Assembly: GCA_037954235.1 (NCBI GenBank)
Contig: JBBMOA010000017.1
Coordinates: forward strand, 409,501-473,500
Direction of reading: 5' to 3'
Length of the DNA: 64,000 nt
Source: Aulostomus chinensis
Lineage: Eukaryota > Chordata > Actinopteri > Syngnathiformes > Aulostomidae
In this document: positions 22,902 through 34,055 of the stretch, in pieces
How positions within the stretch are numbered: position 1 is the first letter of the stretch
Layout: each line of letters begins with the position of its first letter
Notes under the pieces: model-generated
What the model saw: the letters and a program-made list of their open reading frames with translations, nothing else
The model's database searches: none
What the model was told of the DNA's origin: nothing
Made by a program: the position numbers and the translations under genes

Positions 22902-25900
22902 CAGACTGGAAAGCAGAGAAACCACTCTTACTTGCTGGGGTGTACCGTCCTCCTGCACCTTATTCTGAGTTCTTGGAAGAACTCCCTGACTTTCTGTCTA
23001 ACTTGGCATTGAACTCAGACAAAGTCATTATAGTGGGTGACTTTAACGTCCATGTGGACGTCAATGATGATTCTCTGGCCACTGCGTTTAAGTCGCTTCT
23101 TGATTCTGTTGGCTTCTGTCAGAGGGTAAACAAACCCACTCACACTTTTAATCACATCCTTGATTTAGTGCTCACTTATGGAATAGAAGCTGACCTCATC
23201 ATAGTTCTTCCTCAGAACCCTGTCTTGTCTGATCACTCCTTAATTACATTTGAATTTACTTTAACAAATTATATCCTACCTGGGAAAAAGTCCCGCTTCA
23301 GTAGATGTCTATCTGACACTGCTGTTTCTAGATTTAAGGAGCTTATTCCAGCAGAGCTTGCTGCCACACCTTGTAGTGATATAATGGGCAGTTATGCTGA
23401 TTCCACCCCACCCAGGTGGACTATCTTGTGGACAGCACTGCAGCAGCACTCCTTGGGACACTTGATGCCGTAGCTCCCCTGAAGAAGAAGGTTATCAACC
23501 AGAAAAGAATAGTTCCCTGGTACAGCCCAGAGCTGCGTGCATTGAAACAGAAGACCAGACAACTGGAAAGGAGGACACATTCCAGCCAGCACGAGGAAGT
23601 CCACCAAGCCTGGAAGGAGAGTTTATTAATATATAAAAAGAACTCCGTAATGCCAGAAGCGCTTACTACTCGTCCCTGATAGACAAGAATAAGAACAACC
23701 CCAGGTTCCTCTTCAGCACCGTGGGCAGGCTCACCAAGAACCATAGTGCTGTTGAGCCATGCATCCCCCAACTCTCAGCAGTAACGACTTCCTTTCTTTC
23801 TTTACTGAAAAGATTGTGAACATCAGAACAAAGATTGCCAGTAATGGAGGACAGACTACAGTCCCCATAGAAGCACCTCCCAGACTTGGTGCTCACTTGG
23901 ACAGCTTCTCCCCCATCGACCTGTCAGAATTAACTTCTGCAGTCACTTCCTCCAAGTCAGCCACTTGTCTGCTGGATCCCATCCCAACAAGCCTCCTTAA
24001 GGATGCCTTCCCTCGAGTCAACACTTCTATATTGAACCAAATGAATCTTTCCTTAGTCACAGGTTATGAGCCACAGGCCTTTAAGGTGGCTGTCATCAAC
24101 CCTTTACTAAAAAACCTTCTCTTGACCCAGTTGTGTTAGCCAACTATAGGCCAATATCCAACCTCCCCTACATCTCCAAGATCCTTGAGAAGGTTGTCCT
24201 GGAGCAGCTACATGAACATCTGCACAGCAACGAGCTCTTTGAAGCCTTCCAGTCTGGATTCAGGGACACCATAGCACTGAAACAGCACTGGTCAGAGTCT
24301 CTAATGATCTTCTTACAGCTTCAGACACAGGTCTCGTCTCTGTCCTTTTGGACCTCAGTGCTGCATTTGACACCATCGACCACAGCATCCTGCTACAGAG
24401 ACTAGACCATGAAACTGGGATTAAGGAACTGCCCTAAAATGGGTTAAGTCCTACTTATCAGACAGGTTTCAGTTTGTTAATGTTAATAATGACCATTCAG
24501 AGTACAGCAGAGTCACACATGGTGGACCACAGGGTTCAGTTTTAGGACCGATTCTCTTCACTCTTTACATGCTCCCATTAGGTGACATAATCCAGAAGCA
24601 CTCAATCAACTTCCACTGTGATGAGGACGACACACAACTCTACTGGTCGATGGAGCCAGACGACACAAGCCAGTTTACTCATCTGCTAGACTGCCTGAAA
24701 GACATGAAATCCTGGATGTCCTCTAACTTCTTAATGCTAAATTCAGATCAAACTGAGGTCATCATGTTTGGACCTGAACCCCTCAGGGACACCTCTCTAA
24801 CCAGATCACTACTCTAGATGGCATCACCCTGACCCAGACGACAACTGCAAGGAACCTTGGGGTCATTTTTGACCAGGACCTTTCCTTCAGCTTCCACATA
24901 AAGCATGTGACCAGGACCGCCTTCTTCCACCTGCAGTGTCACTAAGATTAGGAACATCCTTTCCCAGAGTGATGCTGAGAAACTGGTGCATGCATTCATC
25001 ACTTCTAGGCTGGACCACTGCAACTCTCTCCTGTCAGGATGTCCTAAATACTCCCTAAAGAGTCTCCAGCTGGTCCAGAACGCTGCAGCGAGGGTTTTGA
25101 CGGGAGTTAAGAAGAGAGAACACATCTCTCCCACTTTAGCTTCTCTCCACTGGCTTCCTGTTGGATCTAGAATCCACTTCAAAATCCTTCTGCTGACTCA
25201 TCAGGCTCTCAATGATAAAGCTCCATCCTATCTGAAAGAACTCATTAGTCCCTCCTGTCCGACCAGAGCACTCTGCTCCCAGAATGCAGGTCTTTTAGTG
25301 ATTCCCAGTATCAATAAAAACGGACTGGGAGGTAGAGCCTTCAGGTTCCGGTTCCTCTACTCTGGAACCAGCATCTCTCCATGGGTCAGAGAGGCAGACT
25401 CTCTGACTACTTTTAAGTCCAGGCTTAAGACCTTCCTTTATGACAGAGCCTTCAGTTAGGACTGGTTCAGGTAGCTCTGAACCACTGGTAGCTATGCTGC
25501 TACAGGCTGAGACTGCTGGGGGACACATCAGGTTACATGGAGCCCTTCCCTCCCCTCCTCTCCTCTCCCCCTCTCTCCTCCTCTCCTCCCTGCACATTTT
25601 TGGAACTGTCAGTACCACTACTTGTTGCACTTTGTAGTTTGGCCTTGGTGTCTCGCAGTCTCTCTGTGTTTCCACAGATCCACCAGAGCCCCAACCGCCG
25701 CCTGCATCGCCCCCCCCCCCCTTTCTTATTCCCTACTGTTACACCGGCCTGGGCTCCCCTTCCATGAACCAGTCTACCATCCAGTCCCCCATCAAGCTGG
25801 CTTGCTCTCCCTGCCTCTCCTTCCATGAACCAGTCTACCATCCAGTCGCCCATCAAGCTGGCTTGCTCTCCCTGCCTCTCCTTCCATGAACCAGTCTACC

Positions 25901-26435
25901 ATCCAGTCCCCCATCAAGCTGGCTTGCTCTCCCTGCCTCCCCTTCCATGAACCAGTCTACCATCCAGTCCCCCATCAAGCTGGCTTGCTCTCCCTGCCTC
26001 CCCTTCCATGAACCAGTCTACCATCCAGTCCCCCATCAAGCTGGCTTGCTCTCCCTGCCTCCCCTTCCATGAACCAGTCTGCCATCCAGTCCCCCATCAA
26101 GCTGGCTTGCTCTCCCTGCCTCCCCTTCCAGAAGCTTCCTTCTTCTACTGTTATTAACATTTCCGTGTTTCTCACATTTTGTATTGTAAACTGTTTTCTT
26201 GTCTGTACCAACATCTCCTGCACGTCTGTCCCTCCTGGTGAGGGATCCTCCTCCGTTGCTCACCCTGAGGTTTCTCAGATTTTTCCCTGTTCAAGGTTTT
26301 CTATGGAGTTTCTCCTCAGTCGATGTGAGGGTCTAAGGGCAGAGGATGTTGTTATGATGCCATGTGAAGCCCTTTGAGACAAACTGTTTGTGAAAACGGG
26401 CTCTACAAATAAAATTGCCTTGCCTTGCCTTGCCT
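22902..26435 (+). mobile_element. L2-type LINE, 5'-truncated, nested
   Basis: Plus strand. The AP endonuclease C-terminal half (22940-23400) has VIIVGDFNVHVD, ILDLVLTYGIEAD and PVLSDHSLITFEF. A linker follows, then RT: SSKSATCLLDPIPTSLLKD, LANYRPISNLPYISKILEKV, AAFDTIDHSIL, GGPQGSVLGP-like sequence, and the catalytic region DEDDTQLYWS where YADD is expected. The C-terminus (24986-25459) includes RLDHCNSLLSGCPKYSLKSL and VREADSLTTFKSRLKTFLYD. The 3' UTR carries a 60-bp minisatellite and ends AATAAAATTGCCTTGCCTTG. Frameshifts and the lost Tyr-Ala of the catalytic box mean it is inactive. Motif style is that of the L2 (Maui-like) clade. Confidence 0.85.
25757..26130. repeat. 60-bp minisatellite in the L2 3' UTR
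   Basis: About six near-identical 60-bp units beginning CTTCCATGAACCAGTCTACC. A second L2 tail at 52835-53275 has only two units, so copy number varies between elements. Confidence 0.9.
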
Positions 26436-26883
26436 CTAAGGGAGAGCCCAGCCTCCCTGAGGAGGAAACTCATTTCGGCCGCTTGTATTCAGGATCTTGT
26501 TCTTTCAGTCATTACCCAGAGCTCATGACCACAGGTGAGAGTTGGAACGTAGATTGACAGGTAAATTGAGAGTCTCTCCTTTTGGCTAAGCTCCCTCTTT
26601 ACCACAACGGACTGGTTTAGCACCTGCATCACTGCAGACGCCGCCCCAATCCACCTGTCAATCTCCCACTCCATCCTACCCTCACTCGTGAACAAGGCCC
26701 CGAGACACTTAAACTCCTCCACCCGAGGCAGGGCCCCCGCCCCCCGACCTGGAGTGGGCAAACCACCCTTTTCCGGCTGAGGACCATGGCCTCAGACTTG
26801 GAGGTGCTGATTCTCATCCCAGCTGCTTCACATTTTGCAAGAGGTGGATGTCATGGCTTGAGAGGACCACATCGTCTGCAAAG
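26436..26883 (-). mobile_element. LINE RT/thumb fragment, right of the nested L2
   Basis: The minus strand reads MRISTSKSEAMVLSRKRVVC, then VEEFKCLGALFTSEGRMEWE, then YVPTLTCGHELWVMTERTRS: the post-catalytic RT and thumb region of an APE LINE. It joins the 22564-22901 segment when the L2 is removed. The element is 5'-truncated at about 26883, next to the right target duplication. Confidence 0.85.
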
Positions 26884-26902
26884 AGCAAAGACATCTAAAA
26901 TT

Positions 26903-27633
26903 GACTAGCAATTAAATTATACCTCCAAAAATCTATCATGCTAATGTTCATAGTTTCACACAGGTCAGCATAGATCTGCTGCTGTGTTTCCAATTGAAAG
27001 CTCCAGCTAGTAAACTATGTGTAGGTGTTCAGAATTCGGTTGATTGCCGTCATCTTTTGAGTTTCACAATGGACAAATCCACTTTGTGTTGGGGCCTGTA
27101 AATGTGTCTAGGATCCATTAATTTAGGGTCCATAGAACAGTTCAGCTAGGCTCTGTTATCAGAATCTTTTCAAAAGATTTGAGTAAATATTGTCCATCTA
27201 GCTGAAGCTAGTGGTTCATCAGCTCCATCGTCTTTATACACATTGACGTGCAGTAGTAAAGATTCCACACTTAGCTTCCAGTTTCACCATGGCTTGTTCC
27301 AGAGGGACAACTGAATAAAAAATATTCCATCAGTTGTATGAGAGATCACATCCATCTGGCACGAATTGTTAGTGAAGGATCAGCTGCACTGCCAGCCGTG
27401 ACCAAACAGCGTCAATTTGAGTCTGACATAATAAAACAAGATAGCATCCTGAAAATCCACTTAAACAAGGGGAGTGATGTGTGTATCGATGAGACAAGTT
27501 TAAAAGATTGCTTCATTATGATTGAAGTCATCTAAATTTGACCACACCTCTGAGATATTTGATGGTTAGGAGTGACTAGCATGAAATCGAGTGCTTTCTG
27601 AACATGTCTTTCTGTCCTCTTTCCTGGAGCCAG
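26903..27633. other. Upstream/intronic sequence of bach2
   Basis: No repeat or coding region is recognised. An acceptor (TTTCTGTCCTCTTTCCTGGA then GCCAG) ends at 27633, so this is an intron between an unseen 5' UTR exon and the first coding exon. Confidence 0.6.
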
Positions 27634-27641
27634 ACGGAGTG

Positions 27642-27908
27642 ATGGCAACTAGCGAGGAACTGGACAGTGAGGCGGTGGTGCCTGTGTATGTGTATGAATC
27701 CAAGGTCCACTGTGCCAATGTGCTGTTGAGCCTGGAAGAGCAGCGGCGACAAGGTGTCCTGTGTGATGTCACACTGTTGGTGGAGGGACAGGAGGTGCGA
27801 GCTCACAGAGCTGTCCTGGCTGCAAGTAGTCGCTACTTCCTGCAGGCCCTGCTGGGGCAGAACAGGTCACCGGGAGAACCAGAGCCCATCATCAACCTGC
27901 CAGAAAAG
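27642..27908 (+). CDS. bach2: bach2 coding exon 1 (N-terminal BTB)
   Basis: Bach2 is a nuclear BTB-bZIP repressor that dimerises with small Maf proteins at MARE sites and is regulated by heme. This exon encodes residues 1-89. The ATG is chosen because MATSEELDSEAVVPVYVYES leads directly into the conserved BTB start (KVHCANVLLSLEEQRRQGVL, then CDVTLLVEGQEVRAHRAVLA). It ends at GAAAAG/GTGAAG in phase 0, after INLPEK. The preceding acceptor ends at 27633, leaving 8 bases of 5' UTR in the exon. The four exons sum to 730 codons, against 841 aa for human BACH2. bach2 rather than bach1 is supported by the C-terminus and by gja10 synteny. I cannot decide between fish paralogs a and b. Confidence 0.9.
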
Positions 27909-28008
27909 GTGAAGAGCCACAGTGACATCACACACCACACAAGAACCCATCTAGTTCTGAATGTTCTCCAGAGTTGCTGCTTATTTCCATTTTCACATTT
28001 GAAATATA

Positions 28009-28009
<1 letters not shown>

Positions 28010-28069
<60 letters not shown>
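28010..28069. repeat. (AC)n microsatellite in bach2 intron
   Basis: An AC tract of about 60 bases, roughly 100 bases after the exon 1 donor. Confidence 0.98.
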
Positions 28070-28072
<3 letters not shown>

Positions 28073-28243
28073 CTAACATCAGAGGGGCACAGCACGTGGC
28101 CCTGGCTCTGTTTGTGCTATGACTTCCGATGCTGCAGATCTGTCTGAATCCCATTCTACCTGGAATGTATGAGAGCCATTGAATTGAACTGCATTGCAAC
28201 AGCATGTGACCTCCTGAAATATGTACTTCTCTCTCCTGTCCAG

Positions 28244-29569
28244 GTGACTGCTAAAGGTTTTGTCCCATTGCTCCAGTTTGCCTACACAGCCAAGCTGGTT
28301 CTAAGTCAGGAGAACATTCATGAGGTCATCCTGTGTGCTGACTTCCTGGGTGTTCATAATTTGGAAGACTCATGCTTCCGGTTCCTTCAAGCCCAGCTAC
28401 TGAGCGACAGCCAGCAGAGCAGTGACGGCAAGGTAGAATATGATGACATCATCAACTCAGCAGTCTCCTGTGAAGAAACATACCTGGATGATTCTGCTGA
28501 GAGCCAGCAGCAGACTCCACCACTTCCTCCTGACCATCCTCCATGTCCTACATACAGGAAGTACCACTCTCAGCACAATGAAGGGAATCATGCTTACGTT
28601 GATAATGTGCATTTGGCCATTCATACCTCAGACAGCAGCGCTGCTCCACAAACTCTTCCCACCCACCCAGGGATCAAAGAGGAGGAAGAAGGAGATAACA
28701 AGAATGGATACATCAAAGAACTGTGTACTGAGGAAGTGCTGGAGATGGAACTCGAGGTAGAAGAGGTTCCTGTAGCAGCCGAGCATTCCCCAAGCAGGGT
28801 CTCCCCCTCTTCCTACCTGCGTTCCTACCTCGAGAGAGGTGGGCTGGATCTCAGCAATGTGCCCAGCACCACCATCCAGCAGCTTCTCACCAACAGACTG
28901 TCCTTCAACCACTACAGGGAGCTGGTCAAAGACTGGCACAGAGACGAAAGGGAATCTCAAGATTCCAAGAGTGGAATTGCAGATGTAGAACCAGCAGCAC
29001 TGACTGGTTTTGGAGGGAACATGGGAAGGCCAGAGTCCAGTGCTTCGTCTTCTCAGCATGAGACAGAGACTGACAGGTGTAGCGTCATTTTCTCCTCATC
29101 GACAGGTGAACGACAAAAGCTTACTTCCTCTGTCGTGGATGGACAGTTCAGAGAAAAGGGTTCAGCTCTGATGCAGGTAGGGGCTCCTTCCCTTGGCAGG
29201 TTGTGTCTCACCAGCAGCTGTCCTGTTCCAATGAAGACAGCAAATGACTCCCTTGTCCCCTCTCAGACCCCAGCCCAGACCTCCAGCCTCTGTCCATCTT
29301 TCTCTCAGCCAGAGGACACCAGCAGTGGCAGCTTGCCTCAGTTTGACTTCTCCTTGTCCCCGAGCTCTGGCTCCTTCTCTGGACTGTCTCAGTGCCCGGT
29401 TGGGGTGTTGGAGCAGAGGAGCAGCCTCACTGAAGAGATCGTCTTTTCTCAGGGTTACCTCAAGATCAAAAGTGAGCAGAGATTTGGTGCAAGTGGTGAA
29501 AACTCCAGCGACGAGTCAGGATCTTTCTCAGAGGGGGACAGTGACATCACCAGGGTCTCTGGCTCCGAG
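28244..29569 (+). CDS. bach2: bach2 coding exon 2 (rest of BTB and central region)
   Basis: It starts after CTCTCCTGTCCAG with VTAKGFVPLLQFAYTAKLVL, continues the BTB through NLEDSCFRFLQAQLL, then a long low-complexity acidic and Ser-rich middle. It ends at CTCCGAG/GTTTGA, phase 0 at both ends (442 codons, residues 90-531). Conserved patches include DRCSVIFSSS, SSCPVPMKT and ENSSDESGSFSEGDSD. Cys-Pro dipeptides, the heme-regulatory type in Bach proteins, occur at PPCPTY, SLCPSF, SCPVPM and QCPVGV. The donor's GTTTGA is non-optimal, but the protein join (SEV/KLPFP) matches the family. Confidence 0.9.
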
Positions 29570-30387
29570 GTTTGAACTTATACTCTTTGTCTTAGTGCCA
29601 AGATGAATTCAGCATATCTAGTCAGCTCAAGGCTTTGAAAAGTTTTCTTATTCCCTGGATACTCGTGAGGGTGCTGTGGCTGGTCCTCACTTACTCTGAG
29701 TACTGTAGCACAGCGGCCGCCTTGGGACGCAGTTAGAAGGGTCCACTACCACAGACTCACTCGTGTGTTGCAGAACCTTGGACCCACCACCCTGATTTCA
29801 AATGTTCCATTATTTTCTTTTTATATGCTCATGTTTAGTGTAAGTCAGTTGCTTTGCATGTGCAAATAATGGAACACAGTCTGATGACTTGGATGTATTA
29901 ACGGAAATAGTCAGTAGGTGGTGCTGTGGCCCGATGCATGAACTCACTGACAGAAACCCATGATGAGTCCTCCTAGTCATCAACGCTACTCAGCCTGCTG
30001 TCTAAACACTGCAATGGGGCATGTGGACGGCCTCGGCCCATCAGCCCGCCGCATCTGGGGGTTCATGACCATCCACAGCTCACTGTCTGATTCTAGCATC
30101 ATGCGGCTGCAGAGGCTGTAGATGCCATCCAACAGATAGGAAACAGTGCAGTTGATGATACAAGCATGTGAGGATGTGAAGTGATGACCAATGATGTCAA
30201 CAGGCCAGAAACGCACACGCTAACATGAGTGAGGCAACAGTTGCTCCGTTTACATGATGATGCATTTGGTTGCTCCTCTGAAGTCTGAGACTGATCCCAG
30301 GAGGGTGTTTGTCTCTGCTCTGGCACGTCTGGCCCATCAACATTGGTTTGTCCCTCGTGATGTCAATGAAGATCTCTGTGTTTCCAG

Positions 30388-30594
30388 GTGAAGCTGCCCT
30401 TCCCTGTTGACCAAATCACCAACCTCCCCCGCAATGACTTCCAGATTCTTATCAAAATGCACAGGCTGACCTCAGATCAGCTGGAGTTCATCCATGACAT
30501 CCGCCGCCGTAGCAAAAACCGAGTCGCTGCGCAGCGTTGTCGCAAGAGGAAGCTGGACTGTATCCAGAACTTGGAGACTGAGATCCTCAAACTG
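30388..30594 (+). CDS. bach2: bach2 coding exon 3 (CNC and basic region)
   Basis: Residues 532-600. It begins after CTGTGTTTCCAG with VKLPFPVDQITNLPRNDFQI, followed by the CNC-type segment (LIKMHRLTSDQLEFIHDIRR), the basic DNA-contact region RRSKNRVAAQRCRKRKLDC and the first zipper heptads. The NRxAAQxCRxRK signature is the CNC-bZIP DNA-binding motif. It ends at CTCAAACTG/GTATGA, phase 0. A long CA tract starts six bases after the donor. Confidence 0.95.
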
Positions 30595-30598
30595 GTAT

Positions 30599-30600
<2 letters not shown>

Positions 30601-30678
<78 letters not shown>
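30601..30678. repeat. (CA)n microsatellite beside the bach2 exon 3 donor
   Basis: About 78 bases of CA immediately after GTATGA. A further TATGTGTGTATGTATT-like region runs to about 31020. Confidence 0.98.
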
Positions 30679-30679
<1 letters not shown>

Positions 30680-31285
30680 TCTCACACTCACATAGAGACA
30701 AATACACTCACTATATGTATGTGTGTGTATATGTACATATGTGTTATACGTGTGTATGTATTAATATATGTGTGTATGTATTTATAAATGTGTATGTATT
30801 ATCTATGTGTGTATGTATTAATATATGTGTGTGTATTTATATATGTGTGTGTATGCATGTTGGTATTAATATATGTGTGTATTTATATATGTGTATTTAT
30901 GTATGTATTAAAATATGTGTGTGTGTATGTTGGTATTAATATATGTGTTTATGTATTTATAAAATGTGTGTGTATTTATATTTATGTGTGTGTGTGTCAT
31001 GTGTGTATTTATATGTGTGTATTGGAGGCCATTCCTATCGCGCTCCAGTCAGCTGGCTTTCACCTGGAGGTTTTCAGCCGTGGCTCCTCGAGTGTTTGGT
31101 CAGGGTGCGACAGGCTGTTGCTCCATGCGACAACGCTCAGCCATGTTTCTATAGCAACACAAGCACGGTGCAGGACCTTCACTGGGACTGTAGAGGGACG
31201 CCAACCAAAAGTACCCCTGTGACAAGTCTGACAAGCCTTACCAAGATGTTTCTTCCAACAAACGGGTGTTGTTGTGTCTTTGCAG

Positions 31286-31678
31286 GTTCATGAGAAGGAG
31301 AAGCTGCTCGGTGAGCGCGACCAGCTGAAGTTGTGCATGTCGGAGCTGCGGCGCGACCTCTCCTTCCTCTCCCAGCAAGTCTGTGTCCACGTCCAGGCTG
31401 ACCAACCTCCTCCTCATCCCTCCACACCACACCTGCCTTCTGCTCACAAGGCCTCGTCCCAGCCCAGGTCACTTGACCTGACAGAGGGGGGTTCCCATCA
31501 GGGGGGCCTTGAGGTCAGGCAGGCGGCGGTGGAGGTGGTTTGTCAGGAGGAGCAAGAGTGCCCTCTGCTGTTTGAAATCACCAAGGAAGTATTAAGTTCT
31601 TCTGTCACGGTGGATTTCTGTCAGGAAATGACTGAGAAGTGCACAACGGAGGAACCCCAGAGACACCACTGTACCTGA
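31286..31678 (+). CDS. bach2: bach2 coding exon 4 (zipper end and C-terminus)
   Basis: It starts after TTGTGTCTTTGCAG with VHEKEKLLGERDQLKLCMSE, completing the leucine zipper, and encodes residues 601-730 before TGA. A further Cys-Pro (EECPLLFE) lies in the tail. The end reads SVTVDFCQEMTEKCTTEEPQ, the conserved Bach2 C-terminal segment and the best reason for choosing bach2 over bach1. Confidence 0.93.
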   Translation, partial: VHEKEKLLGERDQLKLCMSELRRDLSFLSQQVCVHVQADQPPPHPSTPHLPSAHKASSQPRSLDLTEGGSHQGGLEVRQAAVEVVCQEEQECPLLFEITKEVLSSSVTVDFCQEMTEKCTTEEPQRHHCT

Positions 31679-32437
31679 AGTCTGGCAACTGTTATTTTCT
31701 AATATCTTCCAACTGTACTTCTCAGTACTTTGATATTTTTGAAATGATTACCTCCCAGCAATACTAGTCCACTGGCAGCTTTCTCTCTCTTCTTCCTGGT
31801 CTTTCTTATTCAGATGTTTCCCGTCAGCTTCCCTTGCTCCTCTGATCATCACAGGAGGTTCCACTCAGGGATTTATCAGAATGTTCACTCCTGTCTCTAT
31901 GTGCTTCGCGTCCCTAAACCTTGATAAGTATTCCAGTGCATTGGGAACAACAGTTTGAAGTCAGTTGCTTCTGTTTGATGTCAGATGGTTTTAATTTCCC
32001 ACATCAGCTGCTTCTGGTTCATTCTCCCGCCTGCTTCATTGTCCTGGTGGTTTGTGGTACGATTGTGGTATTTGTGTGGACAGTTAGTGCACTGAGCTGG
32101 AGCCAAGCAGGAATGGAACACATTTCAGTTTCCAGTCTATGTGTCGGTATGAACTCATGCCCGAACCGAACCGGTCCCTGGGTGTGTGAGCCCCAGCTGA
32201 CGCAGTCACCTTTCATGCATGTGCAGATGCAGCAGCAACAATGCTCTGCAAATTTTGCAAGCTTTTTCAGTGGAAGGAATGTTAAACCTACTGAGAAGAG
32301 AGATGGATGATTCCAAGCCCTCGATCCCTGGGTCTGAACCTGGACCTTGGTCTGGACCTGGGTCTGGGTGATCAGTTGTGTCTCATCCCCAAAGGTGATT
32401 GAGGGCCTTTGCCTGTGTTTGGTGGTGCTGGTTTCAT

Positions 32438-32484
<47 letters not shown>

Positions 32485-33240
32485 ATAATTAATAATTATA
32501 ATCATAAGAATTGTGGCATATCAGTGTATTATCGTCGTGATATTGACATCTCAGGGAAAAGTTCAAGGTCGTGTTTGATCGACTGACACTGTTTCCTGTT
32601 TGGACACTAAAAGGTTAATAATCTAAAATATCAAAGTGGGTATTTTTTGAAACGGGTGTGAAGCATACATGACCCCTGTTGAATGGGGTAACCCTAGGAA
32701 CACACACTGGCACAGTCCTTCAAACATCAGTACACACAAGCCAGAACTGGTCTTTTTGCTGAATGTTTTATTGTGTTTTATGTTATGAGAATGTAGTATT
32801 TGTACGAACAGTGATCATGTTCTTGGCTACGGGAAGTATTGGCTACAGGATATGCTTGTCAACCATCAAACACACATTTGTGGAGGCAAAACTAATCATC
32901 CCTGAGAAGGTCTGCCATGATGTTGAAAACAAACACTCTGGTGGGTTATCGATCAAGGGAGATGCCAAATTCATCTGCTGCTGAAAAGTCAATGAGGCGT
33001 CACGTGGCAGCCAGAGCGCAGAGGCGCTGTCAGCTGGGCACCATTGGATCTTCAGTCGGCCCAGGTCAGGTGATGTCACTGTCAGCTGATGGATGTTAGC
33101 ACAAGGATGCTGCGACCAGAAGCAGGATCTCAAAAACGCTATGAACTCAAATGAAGCTGCTTATGCTTGGACACTGGAGGCAGCCATGACATCACCAGTG
33201 ATGATGTCACTGAAATATGCTGCTCAGCTGTCTGTGTAGG
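31679..33240 (+). other. Probable bach2 3' UTR and downstream sequence
   Basis: Non-coding sequence after the bach2 stop, with a CA tract at 32440-32482. No convincing polyadenylation signal could be singled out, so the UTR end is unknown. Confidence 0.5.
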
Positions 33241-33262
33241 TTCTCATTCATCCAGGTCATCG

Positions 33263-33552
33263 TAGATCGAAGCGAAGTAAAATCTGGTCAACTGGACGTA
33301 AGTTTATCTTGAAGACGTTTCACCTCTCATCCGAGAGGCTTCTTCAGTTCTAGTGAAGAGTGTGGAAACTCCAGCTTATAAACCTATGTGGGAGTGGTCA
33401 GTGCTATTGTGGTGGAAACGACCCTCCCGAGACTCACCTGGCCTCCCCAAACGACAGTCGTTGTGAGCTGAAGAAGCCTCTCGGATGAGAGGTGAAACGT
33501 CTTCAAGATAGACTTACGTCCAGTTGACCAGATTTTACTTCGCTTCGATCTA
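33263..33552. mobile_element. Foldback (MITE-like) element
   Basis: 85-bp arms 33263-33347 and 33468-33552 are near-perfect inverted copies (CACCTCTCATCCGAGAGGCT against its complement), with a 120-base centre. Sequence of the type GAGAGGTGAAACGTCTTCAA is widespread in teleost genomes. No coding capacity. Confidence 0.85.
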
Positions 33553-34010
33553 TGCTGCTCAGCTGTTTTTCATACACTTGAACTTGTACTTATTGGGCGT
33601 GTCGATAAATGGGTTCTCTTCTTGCTCAGAGGTAGCTGGTCAACTTTTGTAATTTTAGTGTTGACAGTGGTCCATTTATGGGTCTGCCTATCGTTCTGTT
33701 GTGGTCTTTTACTTCAGTGGATGTGAGCACGTTTTCACGTTCGTGTGTCTGCTTTGTTCTGAAGAGGCATAATTAAGACACATCATTAAGTTGAATAGAA
33801 GAACAGTTTAAGGTCTTTTTTTTAGATTTTATCGTTTAAAGTGTTGAGGAATTTGTGATTAAAAAAAGCCTCTGATAAGAGCTGCTAGTTTCTTAGAGGT
33901 TCCACAAGTAAAACTAGAGGGAACAAAAGGTTCCATTCAGTAGAACCTACAGAACAGGGATGTGACCCAATCTGACCGTGACATGCATAAATAATTGTCA
34001 TTACCTGTGT

Positions 34011-34055
<45 letters not shown>

